Both the position numbers and the translations under genes were made by a program. Below are positions 22,600 to 32,300 of a DNA stretch of 64,000 bases, piece by piece. Below the pieces are notes generated by a model. It was not told where the DNA came from and ran no database searches. It saw only the letters and a list, made by a program, of their open reading frames with translations. The stretch lies in NCBI RefSeq assembly GCF_006352065.1, contig NZ_CP040915.1:2790001-2854000 (forward strand), written 5' to 3'. The stretch's first letter is position 1, and each line of letters starts with the position of its first letter. Source of the DNA: Georgenia yuyongxinii. Lineage in GTDB: Bacteria; Actinomycetota; Actinomycetes; Actinomycetales; Actinomycetaceae.

Positions 22600-25500
22600 A
22601 TGAGCCAGGAACGATCTCCGACCGGTGCGGTGCCGGACCCGGCCGCTGCGCTGCGCTCCGCCTTCCACCTGGCCGTCGTCGCCGGGCCGGCGACGGGCTC
22701 ATGCCTGCCGCTGCGAGCACGGCCCGCTCTGGTCGGCCGCGCCGATGCGGACCTGGCGCTGGCGGACGCGCTCGTCTCGAGACAGCACCTCCAGGCACGC
22801 GTGCACCGCGGCCGGGTCCAGGTGCGCGACGTCGGCTCCGTGAACGGCACCTTTCTGGCGGCCCACCGCTGGTGCCGTGCCTTGCCTCCCCGGGGTGTCC
22901 CCGGGCTGGGCCCGCCCCGGTCGGGTGGCCGGCGGCCGCGGGGGCTCGGTCGCGGGCGGCGCCTGACAGGGCGGTGGCGTGAGGCACCGCCGGGCACGCG
23001 GCTCGCGCTGGGCGAGTCGGTGCTCGAGGTCCGCGCCCGCCCGGATCTGGCACCCGCACGTCCGGTCCGCGTGACAGCCGGGCGGTTCCCCTCCGACCGC
23101 GTGCGCCTGGTCCTCCCCCTCCTGCTCTGCCTCAGCCTTCTCCCGCTGCTCGCCACCTCAGGCGCCAACGGCTGGCGGTGGGCCATGCTCGCCCTACCGC
23201 TCGGCGCCCTGCTGACCGGTATGGCCGGCAGCCGCCCCAACCGTGACGGACCGCCGGAGGGTCGCGGGCCACCGTCTCCGCGCTCGCCCCACCTGGCCGT
23301 GACGGACCCGGCGGCGCTGCTGCTGCGAGCCGCGGCGGCCCTGGCGCCCGAGCCGGCCGAGGAGGTCCTGCGCGCACGACTGCCCCGGCCGGTCCGGCGC
23401 GCCCGGACGATCGCCCCGCGCGGCGGCGACCGGGCGGAGGACCTGCTCGAGCTCCGGCCGCACGACCGGGTGGCACTCGTCGGTGCCCGGGCCGAGAGCC
23501 AGGCCGCGGCGCGCTGGATCGTCGCCCAGCTGGTCGTGCGTCACGGCCCCGCCGTCGTGCATGCCGACCTGCCGCCAGCGTGGGACTGGGCGGCTCTGCT
23601 GCGTTCCCCCGGCCGGCGTGACCCGCCCGGCTGGCACCTGACGGTGCGCGAGGCCTGGGCGGACGTGCCAGCGCCGCCGAACGAAGCACCGTCCACGGAC
23701 CAGCACCACGCGGTCCTGGTGCTGGCAGAACGGGTCGAGCAGGCACCCGCGTGGTGCACACGGATCGTCCCGGTGTGCGCGGACCTCACGGTGCCGGTGC
23801 CCTGGGCCGCTGCCCTGGCCGCAGTCGTGGCCGCCGGTCACCCGGACACCGCTGGCGCGTCCCTGCCCACCGTGGTGCCGCTGGCGGGCCTGCTGGGTCC
23901 CCTCGACCGGCTCGAGCAGCGATGGGCGACGACGCCGCCTGGGCTGTCGGCACCGGTGGGCGTGGACGAAGACGGCGTGGTCGAGCTGGACCTGGCCGCC
24001 ACAGGTCCGCACGCCCTCGTCGCCGGGACCACCGGGTCCGGCAAGTCGGAGCTGCTGCTCAGCTGGCTGCTGGGGCTAGTGGTGCGCCACTCCCCCGGCG
24101 ACCTCCAGCTCGTGCTGGTCGACTACAAGGGCGGCGCGACGTTCGATTCCCTGGCCGGCCTGCCGCACGCGGCTGGGGTCCTCACCGACCTCGACCCCGC
24201 GGCGACCGCTCGCGCGCTGGCCAGCCTGCGCGCCGAGGTCCGCCGCCGCGAGCGGGTGCTCGCGGCGGCGGGTGCGCGCGACCTCGCCGCGCTGCGTGCG
24301 CGGGACCTCGCCGCGATGGGTGCTCGCGGCACGGAGCCGACCGGTGCCCATCGGCAGCTGCCCCGCCTCCTCGTGGTGGTGGACGAGTTCCGCGAGCTCG
24401 CCGAGACCCACCCCGAGGTGCTCGGCGCCCTCGTCCGTCTCGCGGCGCAGGGCCGTGCTCTGGGCATCCACCTGGTGCTAGCCACGCAGCGCACCGGCGG
24501 CGCCGTCGGGCCCGACGTGCGGGCCAACCTCAACGTGCGCGTGTGCCTGCGGACCCTCGAACCCGCCGACTCGCTGGAGGTGCTGGGAGTGCCCGATGCG
24601 GCGAACCTGCCCCCGGTGCCGGGCCGTGCGCTGCTGCGCACCGAGCGGCTGCGAGAGATCCAGGTGCCCTGGGGTGGGGCCGACGGTGCTCTTCCAGCGG
24701 CCGTCGTCGCCGCTGCCCGACGCGGCTGGGACCGCCTCGGCCACGGCGTCGCGCCGGAGCGCCCGTGGGCCGCGCCGCTGCCGGTCGACGTGCCGCTCTC
24801 GGATCTGCCGGCACCGTCGACCACGTGGGGGGCGCCGACCTGTGCACTCACCCTGCCGCTGGCGCGGTCCGACCTGCCCGACGAGCAGCGGCTCGGCGTG
24901 TGGGCCTGGGACGGCACCCCGATCCTCGTGACCGGCGGACCAGGAACGGGGCGGACCGAGACGCTGCGCGCCGTCGTCGCCCAGGCGCTGACAGCGGGCC
25001 TCGCCGTACACGTGGTAGCGGCCCGGCCGGACCAGTTCGGCGACCTGCACGGACCGACGCTGGGCACCGTCGTCGGCGCCGGCGACCCCCGGCGCATGTC
25101 CCGCCTGCTGACGCTGCTGCGCACGGCGCAGCCTGCGCGCTCGGTGCTGGTGATCGACGACGCCGACGTGGTCTGCGACCAGCTGGACGGCACCGGACCG
25201 CCCGGGCAGGGCGCCGCCGTGCTGGGGCGTCTGCTGCGCGAGGCCGGCCGGGCGGGTCTGGCGGTGGCCGCCTCCGGGCCCCCGGCCACCGTGGTGGCCC
25301 GGTGGGCGGAGCCGGTGCGGAGCCGGCTCGTCCTGTCGCCGCGCGACGAGACCGAGGCTCTGCTCGCCGGTGTGCCCAAGGAGCTCAGGCCCGTCGCGGA
25401 CTTTCCCGGCCGCGCTGTGCTGCTCGCGCCGGGGACCGCGACCGCCATGCAGATCGCCCGCGGGGGGAGGATGCACGCCGCGGGACCGCAAGGCCGAGAG

Positions 25501-26094
25501 GTCCTGCGGCTCGCGCCCATCCCGTCGTCGGTGAACGCGGCCGGCCTGCCGCCGGCCTTGCCCGGCAAGGTGGCGATCGGTCGCGGCGGGGACGACGCCG
25601 GTCCGGTCTGGGCGCCCTGCGGACCACGGGACCGCCTCCTCGTGCTCGGCCCGCCCGGCAGCGGTCGCACCACGGCCCTGGCCACGGTGCGGGCCGGGCT
25701 CGCCGCCGCGGGCCGCGCCCTCGCGTCGCTCCCCGGTCCGGGCACCGTGCCGGCGGCGGAGGTCCTGGTGCTCGACGACCTCGACCGCTGGCCGGCGGGC
25801 GCGCTCGACGAGCTGGACCGGGAGCTGCGCGGGCACCCCGCTGCGGTGGTCGCCGCCGCCACCAGCGATGCCGTCGTCGCGGCCTACCGCGGCCCGCTCG
25901 CCACCTGGCGGAGCACGGCGGCGCTGCTGGTGCTGCGCCCGGGCGAGGCACCCACCCAGCTCACCGTCACGGACCTCGCCCCCGCCGTCGACACGGCACG
26001 GCCGCTCCACCCCGGCCTGGGAGTGCTGGTCGTGCGCGGGTCAGCGGTCCCGGTACAGGTCGCGCGGTCTCCCTCAGGCGATGACCGAGGGTGA
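22600..26094 (+). CDS. FHA-FtsK/SpoIIIE ATPase, EssC/EccC-like
   Basis: About 1164 residues. Order: N-terminal FHA domain (LVGRADADLALADALVSRQHLQ, VNGTFL), an Arg/Gly/Pro-rich insertion (~88-132), two transmembrane helices (~168-210), then three FtsK-type ATPase modules. Module 1 has Walker A GTTGSGKSE (~476), DYKGGATFDSL and Walker B LLVVVDEFRELAE. Modules 2 (GGPGTGRTE, ~779) and 3 (GPPGSGRTT, ~1017) have Arg in place of the Walker A Lys, so they are probably weak or inactive in hydrolysis. This resembles EssC/EccC, the motor of type VII secretion. No WXG100 substrate, EccB, EccD or EccE gene is nearby, so secretion is only an inference. CACGCT lies six bases before the ATG. Confidence 0.85.
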   Translation: MSQERSPTGAVPDPAAALRSAFHLAVVAGPATGSCLPLRARPALVGRADADLALADALVSRQHLQARVHRGRVQVRDVGSVNGTFLAAHRWCRALPPRGVPGLGPPRSGGRRPRGLGRGRRLTGRWREAPPGTRLALGESVLEVRARPDLAPARPVRVTAGRFPSDRVRLVLPLLLCLSLLPLLATSGANGWRWAMLALPLGALLTGMAGSRPNRDGPPEGRGPPSPRSPHLAVTDPAALLLRAAAALAPEPAEEVLRARLPRPVRRARTIAPRGGDRAEDLLELRPHDRVALVGARAESQAAARWIVAQLVVRHGPAVVHADLPPAWDWAALLRSPGRRDPPGWHLTVREAWADVPAPPNEAPSTDQHHAVLVLAERVEQAPAWCTRIVPVCADLTVPVPWAAALAAVVAAGHPDTAGASLPTVVPLAGLLGPLDRLEQRWATTPPGLSAPVGVDEDGVVELDLAATGPHALVAGTTGSGKSELLLSWLLGLVVRHSPGDLQLVLVDYKGGATFDSLAGLPHAAGVLTDLDPAATARALASLRAEVRRRERVLAAAGARDLAALRARDLAAMGARGTEPTGAHRQLPRLLVVVDEFRELAETHPEVLGALVRLAAQGRALGIHLVLATQRTGGAVGPDVRANLNVRVCLRTLEPADSLEVLGVPDAANLPPVPGRALLRTERLREIQVPWGGADGALPAAVVAAARRGWDRLGHGVAPERPWAAPLPVDVPLSDLPAPSTTWGAPTCALTLPLARSDLPDEQRLGVWAWDGTPILVTGGPGTGRTETLRAVVAQALTAGLAVHVVAARPDQFGDLHGPTLGTVVGAGDPRRMSRLLTLLRTAQPARSVLVIDDADVVCDQLDGTGPPGQGAAVLGRLLREAGRAGLAVAASGPPATVVARWAEPVRSRLVLSPRDETEALLAGVPKELRPVADFPGRAVLLAPGTATAMQIARGGRMHAAGPQGREVLRLAPIPSSVNAAGLPPALPGKVAIGRGGDDAGPVWAPCGPRDRLLVLGPPGSGRTTALATVRAGLAAAGRALASLPGPGTVPAAEVLVLDDLDRWPAGALDELDRELRGHPAAVVAAATSDAVVAAYRGPLATWRSTAALLVLRPGEAPTQLTVTDLAPAVDTARPLHPGLGVLVVRGSAVPVQVARSPSGDDRG

Positions 26095-26499
26095 GCCCGT
26101 CACCGAGGCGTACTCCCGGGAGGAGGGCCACAGCACCCCGGCGATGACCCCGGCGCTCGTCAGCACCAGAAGCACCACCATGTAGGCCGGCAGCACCCCG
26201 GTCATCGCGATGGCCGTCACGGCCTGAAGCAGCTGCCAGGTGATCACGGGCCCGCGGCCCCACCGTCGGCCCCGCCACAACGCCCGGCCGGCGGCGACGA
26301 GCACGAGGGCGAGACCAAGGAAGAACACGGCCATGGCGACCGTGGTGCCGACGTTGAGCACCAGGCCGCGGAGGACGTCCAGGAGGAAGGCGCCCGCCAG
26401 GCCCACCAGCGCGGCCGCCTCCACGACGACGGCGAGCAGTGCCGCCCGCAAAGGAAGGGGGACAGCGGCGGACCGGGGACCGTCGGTGGAATTACTCAC
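26074..26499 (-). CDS. small four-helix membrane protein
   Basis: A 141-residue protein with about four hydrophobic helices (LPLRAALLAVVVEAAALVGL; TTVAMAVFFLGLALVLVAA; ITWQLLQAVTAIAMTG; AYMVVLLVLTSAGVIAGVL) and short loops, one with the basic cluster WRGRRWGRG. It resembles uncharacterised actinobacterial inner-membrane proteins; no function is assigned. The GTG start is supported by TACTCT six bases upstream (leaderless). Its 3' end overlaps the 3' end of the convergent FtsK-type gene by 21 bases. Confidence 0.75.
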   Translation of the reverse strand: MSNSTDGPRSAAVPLPLRAALLAVVVEAAALVGLAGAFLLDVLRGLVLNVGTTVAMAVFFLGLALVLVAAGRALWRGRRWGRGPVITWQLLQAVTAIAMTGVLPAYMVVLLVLTSAGVIAGVLWPSSREYASVTGSPSVIA

Positions 26500-26505
26500 C
26501 CGTCG

Positions 26506-26511
26506 AGAGTA
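26506..26511 (-). promoter_or_regulatory. -10 box of leaderless promoter (membrane protein 26074-26499)
   Basis: TACTCT on the minus strand, six bases before the GTG at 26499. Confidence 0.55.
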
Positions 26512-26738
26512 GTCCGGGCGTCGCCGGCTCGGTCGAGCCCCTCATCAGGGAAGACGTGCCGCAGCGCGTCCAGATGTGAGGAAAGCCACGTCCGTAACCA
26601 GTTGGTCACTTGTCCGAAACCTCTTGTCGTCGCATCTTTCGCGTGTCAACCTTGGTCTCAGCAGCAACACCCCGTCGGTCGGGCCGCTGAATCCCCTGTG
26701 GAACCAGTAGCCCGACGTGTGCCCAAAGGAGCCCCTAA

Positions 26739-26987
26739 ATGGATTGGCGTCACCGCGCTGCGTGCCTCACCGAGGACCCGGAGCTGTTCTTCCCCATCGG
26801 GAACACCGGCCCCGCACTGTCGCAGATCGAAGAGGCGAAGGCCGTCTGCCAGCGGTGCGACGTGGTGGACACCTGCCTGAAGTGGGCTCTCGAGACCGGC
26901 CAGGACTCCGGCGTCTGGGGTGGCCTCAGCGAGGACGAGCGCCGCTCGCTCAAGCGCCGCACCGCCCGCGCCCGTCGCGCCGGCTGA
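26739..26987 (+). CDS. whiB1: WhiB1/WblE-type iron-sulfur transcription factor
   Basis: An 82-residue Wbl protein. The start MDWRHRAACLTEDPELFFP and the ending SGVWGGLSEDERRSLKRR match WhiB1 of mycobacteria over nearly the whole length. The 4Fe-4S ligands are Cys9, Cys37, Cys40 and Cys46; the GVWGG turn contacts the principal sigma factor region 4. WhiB1 is an essential nitric-oxide-sensitive regulator in mycobacteria. AAAGGAG lies before the ATG. A perfect hairpin follows the gene, and pdtaS converges on it from the other side. Confidence 0.96.
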   Translation: MDWRHRAACLTEDPELFFPIGNTGPALSQIEEAKAVCQRCDVVDTCLKWALETGQDSGVWGGLSEDERRSLKRRTARARRAG

Positions 26988-27026
26988 CCACACCTCCAGC
27001 TGGAGCGCGCTCCTCACGCACCACCC

Positions 27027-27056
27027 ACGACGCCGCCGGGAGACCGGCGGCGTCGT
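27027..27056. terminator. hairpin terminator shared by whiB1 and pdtaS
   Basis: A perfect 12-bp stem (ACGACGCCGCCG and its complement) with a six-base loop GGAGAC lies between two convergent genes and probably works in both directions. Confidence 0.8.
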
Positions 27057-27081
27057 CGTGTCCCTGCGCCGGGCACACGCT

Positions 27082-28533
27082 TCAGCGTTCGCGCTGGTGC
27101 GCCCGAAGGACCACCTCGGTGCCTCCCTCGGGGCGGGGCCGCCACTCGATCGAGCCGCTCAGCTCACCGGTGACGAGCGTCTTGACGATCTGCGTCCCTA
27201 GGCCGGTGAGCACCTTGCCGTCCTCGATGCCCCAGCCGTCGTCGCGGACCAGGACCTCGAGGTCCGCGCCGTCGCGCTCCGCGTGGACGATGACGTTGCC
27301 GCTGCGACCACGCAGGCCGTGCTCGACGGCGTTGGTCACCAGCTCGGTCAGGACCACCGCCAGCGACGTCGCCGCCTCCGCCCCGACCAGCCCGAAGCTG
27401 CCCTCCACGATCGTGCGGACCGAGGAGTCCGGTGAGGCAACGTCCGCGGCCAGCCGCAGGACCCGGCCGAAGACCTCGTCGAAATCGACGACCTCGTCGA
27501 TGTTCTGCGAGAGCGTCTCATGCACCAGCGCGATGGTGGAGACCCGTCGTTCGGCCTCGTCGAGGGCGTCCTTCGTCTCCTTGTTGTCCGTGCGGCGGGC
27601 CTGGAGGCGCAGCAGGGCGGAGACGGTCTGCAGGTTGTTCTTCACGCGGTGGTGGATCTCGCGGATCGTGGCGTCCTTCGTGATGAGCTCGCGCTCCCGG
27701 CGCCGCACCTCGGAGACGTCCCGGCACAGCAACAGCGCGCCGCGCCGCTCGCCCCGGTCGGTCAGCGGCACGGCACGCAGGCTGAGCGTCACCCCGCGGA
27801 CCTCCACCTCGGTCCGCCACGCCGCCCGGCCCATGACGACGACGGCGAGCGTCTCCTCGATGGTCGAGGACTCCTCGAGCAGCTCGGTGACCACCTCGGC
27901 GAGAACCTCACCGCGCAGCTGGCCGATGACCCCGAGCCGGTGGAAGTTGCTCACCGCGTTGGGGCTGGCGTAGATCACCCGCCCCTCGGCGTCGAGGCGC
28001 ACGAGGCCGTCACCCACCCGGGGGGCGCCCCGGCGCGAGCCGGTGGGCGCGCCGGTCTGCGGGAACTCCCCGCGCGCCACCATCGCGCAGAGCATGTCGG
28101 CGACCTCCACGTAGGAGATCTCCAGCCGCGACGGGACCCGGGTGGCCGGCAGGCTCGACTCACGGGTCATCACCCCGATCGGCCGGCCCTCGTGGACCAC
28201 GGGCACCAGGACCTCCCGGATGCCGTAGGAGCCTCGCGACTGCTCGGCGCGCACGTGGATGCCGCCGTCCTCGAGGGTCTGCTCGAACAGCAGCTGTCGC
28301 TGCTCGGGGAGCTGGTCACCGACGATGTCGTCGTAGTGCACCGTGGCCGCCGTGGAGGGACGGCAGTGGGCCGCCGCGACGAAGCCGCCGTCGCGCGAGG
28401 GCAGCCACAGGACGAGGTCGGCGAACGCGAGATCAGCCACGACCTGCCAGTCGCCGACCAGCTGGTGGAGCCATTCGGCGTCCTGGGGCTGGAGGTCGAT
28501 GGTCTCCGCGATCATGTTCGCCAGGGTGGGCAC
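27082..28533 (-). CDS. pdtaS: PdtaS-type cytosolic histidine kinase
   Basis: A 483-residue soluble kinase. It has an N-terminal GAF-like domain (~1-155), a PAS domain (~170-275), and a HisKA_2 phosphoacceptor REIHHRVKNNLQTVSALLRL with the phospho-His at 294/295. The ATPase domain has VLTELVTNAVEHG and VRDDGWGI...GTQIVKTLV. This architecture is that of Mycobacterium PdtaS, which phosphorylates the ANTAR-domain RNA-binding antiterminator PdtaR and links nutrient and nitric-oxide signals to gene expression. PdtaR is not adjacent, as in mycobacteria. The GTG start follows TAGGGT by six bases. The placement beside whiB1 is common in Micrococcales. Confidence 0.9.
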   Translation of the reverse strand: MPTLANMIAETIDLQPQDAEWLHQLVGDWQVVADLAFADLVLWLPSRDGGFVAAAHCRPSTAATVHYDDIVGDQLPEQRQLLFEQTLEDGGIHVRAEQSRGSYGIREVLVPVVHEGRPIGVMTRESSLPATRVPSRLEISYVEVADMLCAMVARGEFPQTGAPTGSRRGAPRVGDGLVRLDAEGRVIYASPNAVSNFHRLGVIGQLRGEVLAEVVTELLEESSTIEETLAVVVMGRAAWRTEVEVRGVTLSLRAVPLTDRGERRGALLLCRDVSEVRRRERELITKDATIREIHHRVKNNLQTVSALLRLQARRTDNKETKDALDEAERRVSTIALVHETLSQNIDEVVDFDEVFGRVLRLAADVASPDSSVRTIVEGSFGLVGAEAATSLAVVLTELVTNAVEHGLRGRSGNVIVHAERDGADLEVLVRDDGWGIEDGKVLTGLGTQIVKTLVTGELSGSIEWRPRPEGGTEVVLRAHQRER

Positions 28534-28539
28534 CTCCTC

Positions 28540-28545
28540 ACCCTA
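28540..28545 (-). promoter_or_regulatory. -10 box of leaderless pdtaS promoter
   Basis: TAGGGT on the minus strand, six bases (GAGGAG) before the GTG at 28533. The GAGGAG could alternatively act as a very close ribosome-binding site. Confidence 0.5.
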
Positions 28546-28620
28546 ATGCGGACGCCGGGCCGCTCGGACCCGCGGCGGCTGCCCGGCGCGGTAGCCGTGC
28601 CGGCCAGCTGGCCGGCCCGG

Positions 28621-28663
28621 CGGCCGTGGCGCGCAGAGGCGGCCGTGGCGCGCAGAGGCGGCC
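28621..28663. repeat. 19-bp tandem repeat in the pdtaS-DUF2505 intergenic region
   Basis: The unit CGGCCGTGGCGCGCAGAGG occurs twice without error, followed by five more matching bases. The repeat is non-coding and lies upstream of both divergent genes. Confidence 0.75.
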
Positions 28664-28763
28664 AGGTCGGGACATCGGACGCACCCGACCGGGGGCGGGG
28701 CCGGGTACGCGCCATTAACCTGGGACCTCACCGCCCGCGAGGGCAGCCAACGATGGGACCACG

Positions 28764-29258
28764 GTGCACTTCTCCTCCACGATCGACTACCCCGCCGACG
28801 TCGAGGCGGTGGCCGCGATGCTCGCCGACCCCGAGTTCGTCGCCCGCAAGGCCGCCGCGACCGGCGCGCTCGAGAGCCACGAGGAAGTGGTCCGAGACGG
28901 TGAGGCGTTCACGGTCACCACCCGGCTGAAGCTGCCCACGACGATGGTGCCGGCCAAGTTCCGTTCGCTGGTCGGCGAGGCGATCGAGGTGGTGCTGATC
29001 GAGGCGTGGGCCGCCCCGGCCGCCAACCGCTCCCGCTCGTCCACCCTCTCCCTGGACATCCACGGCGTGCCCGTGCGTGTGTCCGGCACCCAGCACCTCG
29101 CCGCCTCCGGCGCGGGCACCACCGAGACGTACGACGGCGAGGTCAAGGCCTCCATCCCGCTGTTCGGCCGCCCCATCGAGCAGGCGGCGGTGGACACCGT
29201 GGGACAGGTGGTCGACGTCGAGCGGCGTATCGGCCTGGAGTACCTCACCGCCCGCTGA
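28764..29258 (+). CDS. DUF2505 family protein
   Basis: A 164-residue protein matching the actinobacterial DUF2505 family: MHFSSTIDYPADVEAVAAMLADPEFVARKA, a central VTTRLKLPTTMVPAKFRSLVG, and YDGEVKASIPLFGRPIEQAAV at the end. The family is thought to have a START/SRPBCC-like fold that could bind a hydrophobic ligand; no function is established. GTG 28764 is used, with GGGA seven bases upstream. It stands alone between pdtaS and putA. Confidence 0.85.
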   Translation: MHFSSTIDYPADVEAVAAMLADPEFVARKAAATGALESHEEVVRDGEAFTVTTRLKLPTTMVPAKFRSLVGEAIEVVLIEAWAAPAANRSRSSTLSLDIHGVPVRVSGTQHLAASGAGTTETYDGEVKASIPLFGRPIEQAAVDTVGQVVDVERRIGLEYLTAR

Positions 29259-29320
29259 GCCCGTCCGCCCCCCGCACCCCCACGGCCACTTGTGACCTGT
29301 CGCCGGTGAGCGCGGGGGGT

Positions 29321-32300
29321 TCAGTCGCGCTCGGGCGGCAGGTGGCCGAACCGGTGCAGGGTGCGCGAGACGGCCTGCTCGCGCAGCACCGTCAGCAGCT
29401 CCCGCCGGCCGGTGGCCAGCACCGGCTGGGCGAGCACGGACACCTCTTGCCCCGCGAGGTCGCCCGGCAGGGTGGCCGCCTCGTCCCCGATCACCCGGAC
29501 CCGCCCGGTGACCGCACCGAGGCGCACCCGCGCGACGAGCTGGTCGCGGGACTCGGCCAGCTCCACGTGCTCCGCGAGCCGGCGCAGCCCCAGGCGGGCC
29601 GGTTCACCGGTCGTCGCGAGCGCCTTGAGCGCGTCGGAGAGCACCGGGTCGAGGCTGACGCGCACCGGGCCGCCGGCCAGCTCGGCGGCGAGCAGCACCC
29701 GGACCAGCTCGACGACGCCGGCACCGGAGCCGGCACGCACCGTGAGCGGCACCGGCAGGTAGCGCAGCACGTTCTCCTCGGCGTGCAGACCGGAGCGGTC
29801 CACCTCACGGCCGAGCTCGGCATCCCAGGCGGCGGCGTCCGAGGCGACGGCGGCCCGCAGCCAGGACCGGTCGGCCTGGGAGGTGATCAGCCCGGTGTAG
29901 TCCGCGAGCGCCTGGCGCACGTGCCGGGCGGGCTCGGCCTGCTCACCGGGCACGCCGTCGGCGTCCCAGTCGCCCAGCTGCGCCACATAGTTCGGTCCCC
30001 CGGCCTTGGCGCCCGGCCCGACGGCGGAGCCCTTCCACCCGCCGAAGGGCTGGCGCTGCACGATCGCGCCGGTGATGTGCCGGTTGACGTAGGCGTTGCC
30101 CACCTCGACGTGGTCCAGCCAGTAGGCGATCTCCTCCTCGTCGAGGGAGTGCAGCCCGCCGGTCAGGCCGAAGTCGGTGGCGTTCTGCAGCTCGACCGCC
30201 TCGGCGAGGGTGCGGGCCCGCATGATGCCGAGCACGGGCCCGAAGCACTCGGTGAGGTGGAAGAACGAGCCCGGCGCCACGCCGTCCTTCACGCCCGGGG
30301 ACCACAGCCGCCGCGACTCGTCCAGCGGCCTGGGCTCGACCACCCAGGACTCCCCCGGCTCCAGGGTGGTCTGGGCCCGGCGCAGCTTGCCCTCCGGCGG
30401 CTCGATGACCGGACCCATGGTGGCGCCCAGGTCGGTGGGCCAGCCCACCCGCAGCGAGCGCACGGCGTCGACCAGCTGCCGGCGCAGCCGCGCGGACGTG
30501 CCGGCGGAACCGACGAGGATCACCAGCGACGCGGCCGAGCACTTCTGCCCGGCGTGGCCGAAGGCGGACTTCACCAGGTCCGCCACCGCCAGGTCGTAGT
30601 CCGCCGCCGGGGTGATGACCAGGGCGTTCTTGCCCGACGTCTCGGCGTACACCCGTGGGCCGCCGGGGCGCCCGGCGCGCCAGGTCTCGAACATGCGGGC
30701 GGTCTCGATGGCGCCGGTCAGGACCACGGTGTCCACGCCGTCGTGCGCCACCAGCGCCCGCCCGACCTCGCGCTCGTCGGCGCGCACCACCTGCAGCAGG
30801 TCTCTCGGCGCCCCGACCGCGGCCAGCGCGGCGTGCACCGCCGCGACCGCGACCTCGGTGCAGGCGGGTACCGGGTGGGCGGGCTTGATGACGACGGCGG
30901 AGCCGGCCGCGAGCGCGGCGAGCACCCCGCCGGTGGGGATCGCGACCGGGAAGTTCCACGGCGGGGTCACGAGCGTGAGCGTGGCCGGGGTGAAGCGGGC
31001 GCCGTCGGTGGACAGGTGCCCGGTGGCGGGGTCGAGCTCGGGGATGCGGTCGGCGTAGTACCGGGCGAAGTCGATGGCCTCTGAGACCTCCGGGTCCGCC
31101 TCGGCCACGGTCTTGCCGCCCTCGGCGGCCATGGCGGTGACCAGCTCACCGCGGCGGGCCTCGAGCTCGTCCGCCGCGCGGCGCAGGACGGCGGCCCGCT
31201 CGGCGGCTGGGCGCGCGATCCACGCGGGCTGGGCGGCGCGCCCGGCAGCGACCACGGCGTCGACCTCGGCCACCGAACCGAGCACCGGGGAGGTCAGCGG
31301 CGCCGGACGGGCGGCGACCCGGTCGGCCGCCCAGACCCGCACAGTCGGCAGCGCCGGGTCGGCGTCGGTGGTGTTGGCGAACTGGTCCCCGGCCGGCGGG
31401 TGCTCGGGAGTGCGACGCGGCGCCGCGGGGGTGGTGGTCATCGCCGCGACCGACGCCCGGAACCGGGCCTCCTGGTCCGCGATGGTGCCCTCGGCGGGGG
31501 CGCCGTCGGACGCTGCGGACGCGGCGCCGAGGTGCGCCGCGCCGTCCAGGTCCGCTGCGCCGTCGCCGGCGAAGAGCGCGTGCAGGAAGTTCTGCGGCTG
31601 GGCGTTCTCCTCGAGCCGGCGGATGAGGTAGGACACGGCGACGTCGAAGTCCTCCGGCGCCACGACGGGCGTGTAGAGCAGCACCGAGCCGACGGCGTCG
31701 CGCACGGCCCGCGCCTGCGCGGGGGCCATGCCTTGCAGCATCTCGACGTCGAGGGACTCCGCGACGCCGCGCCGCTCGGCGAGCAGGTGGGCGAGGGCGA
31801 CGTCATAGAGGTTGTGCGAGGCCACGCCCAGGCGGACGACGCCGGCGAGCTCGGGCCGCAGCACCCGCTCGGTCAGCCGCAGGTAGTTGGCGTCCACGTC
31901 GGCCTTGGTCGCGTAGGGCGCCTGGGCCCAGCCGTGCAGCTCGGCCTCGACCCGCTCCATCGACAGGTTCGCGCCCTTGACCACGCGGATCTTGATGCCC
32001 GCGCCGCCGGCCGCCACCCGCTGGCGCGCGAAGGCCACGAGCCGATCGAGGGCGGCGACGGAGTCGGGCAGGTAGGCCTGCAGCACGATGCCGGCCTCGA
32101 GGTCGTGGAGCTCGGGCTCGGCGAGCAGGGCGGTGAAGACCTCGACCGTGAGGTCCAGGTCGCGGTACTCCTCCATGTCGAGGTTGACGAACGCGTGCGG
32201 GGTGCGGGCCAGGGCCGCCTCGTACAGCGGCCGCAGCCGGCGCAGCACCCGGGCGGTGGTGCCCTCGGTGTCCCACGTGGAGATCTGCGAGACCAGTGAG

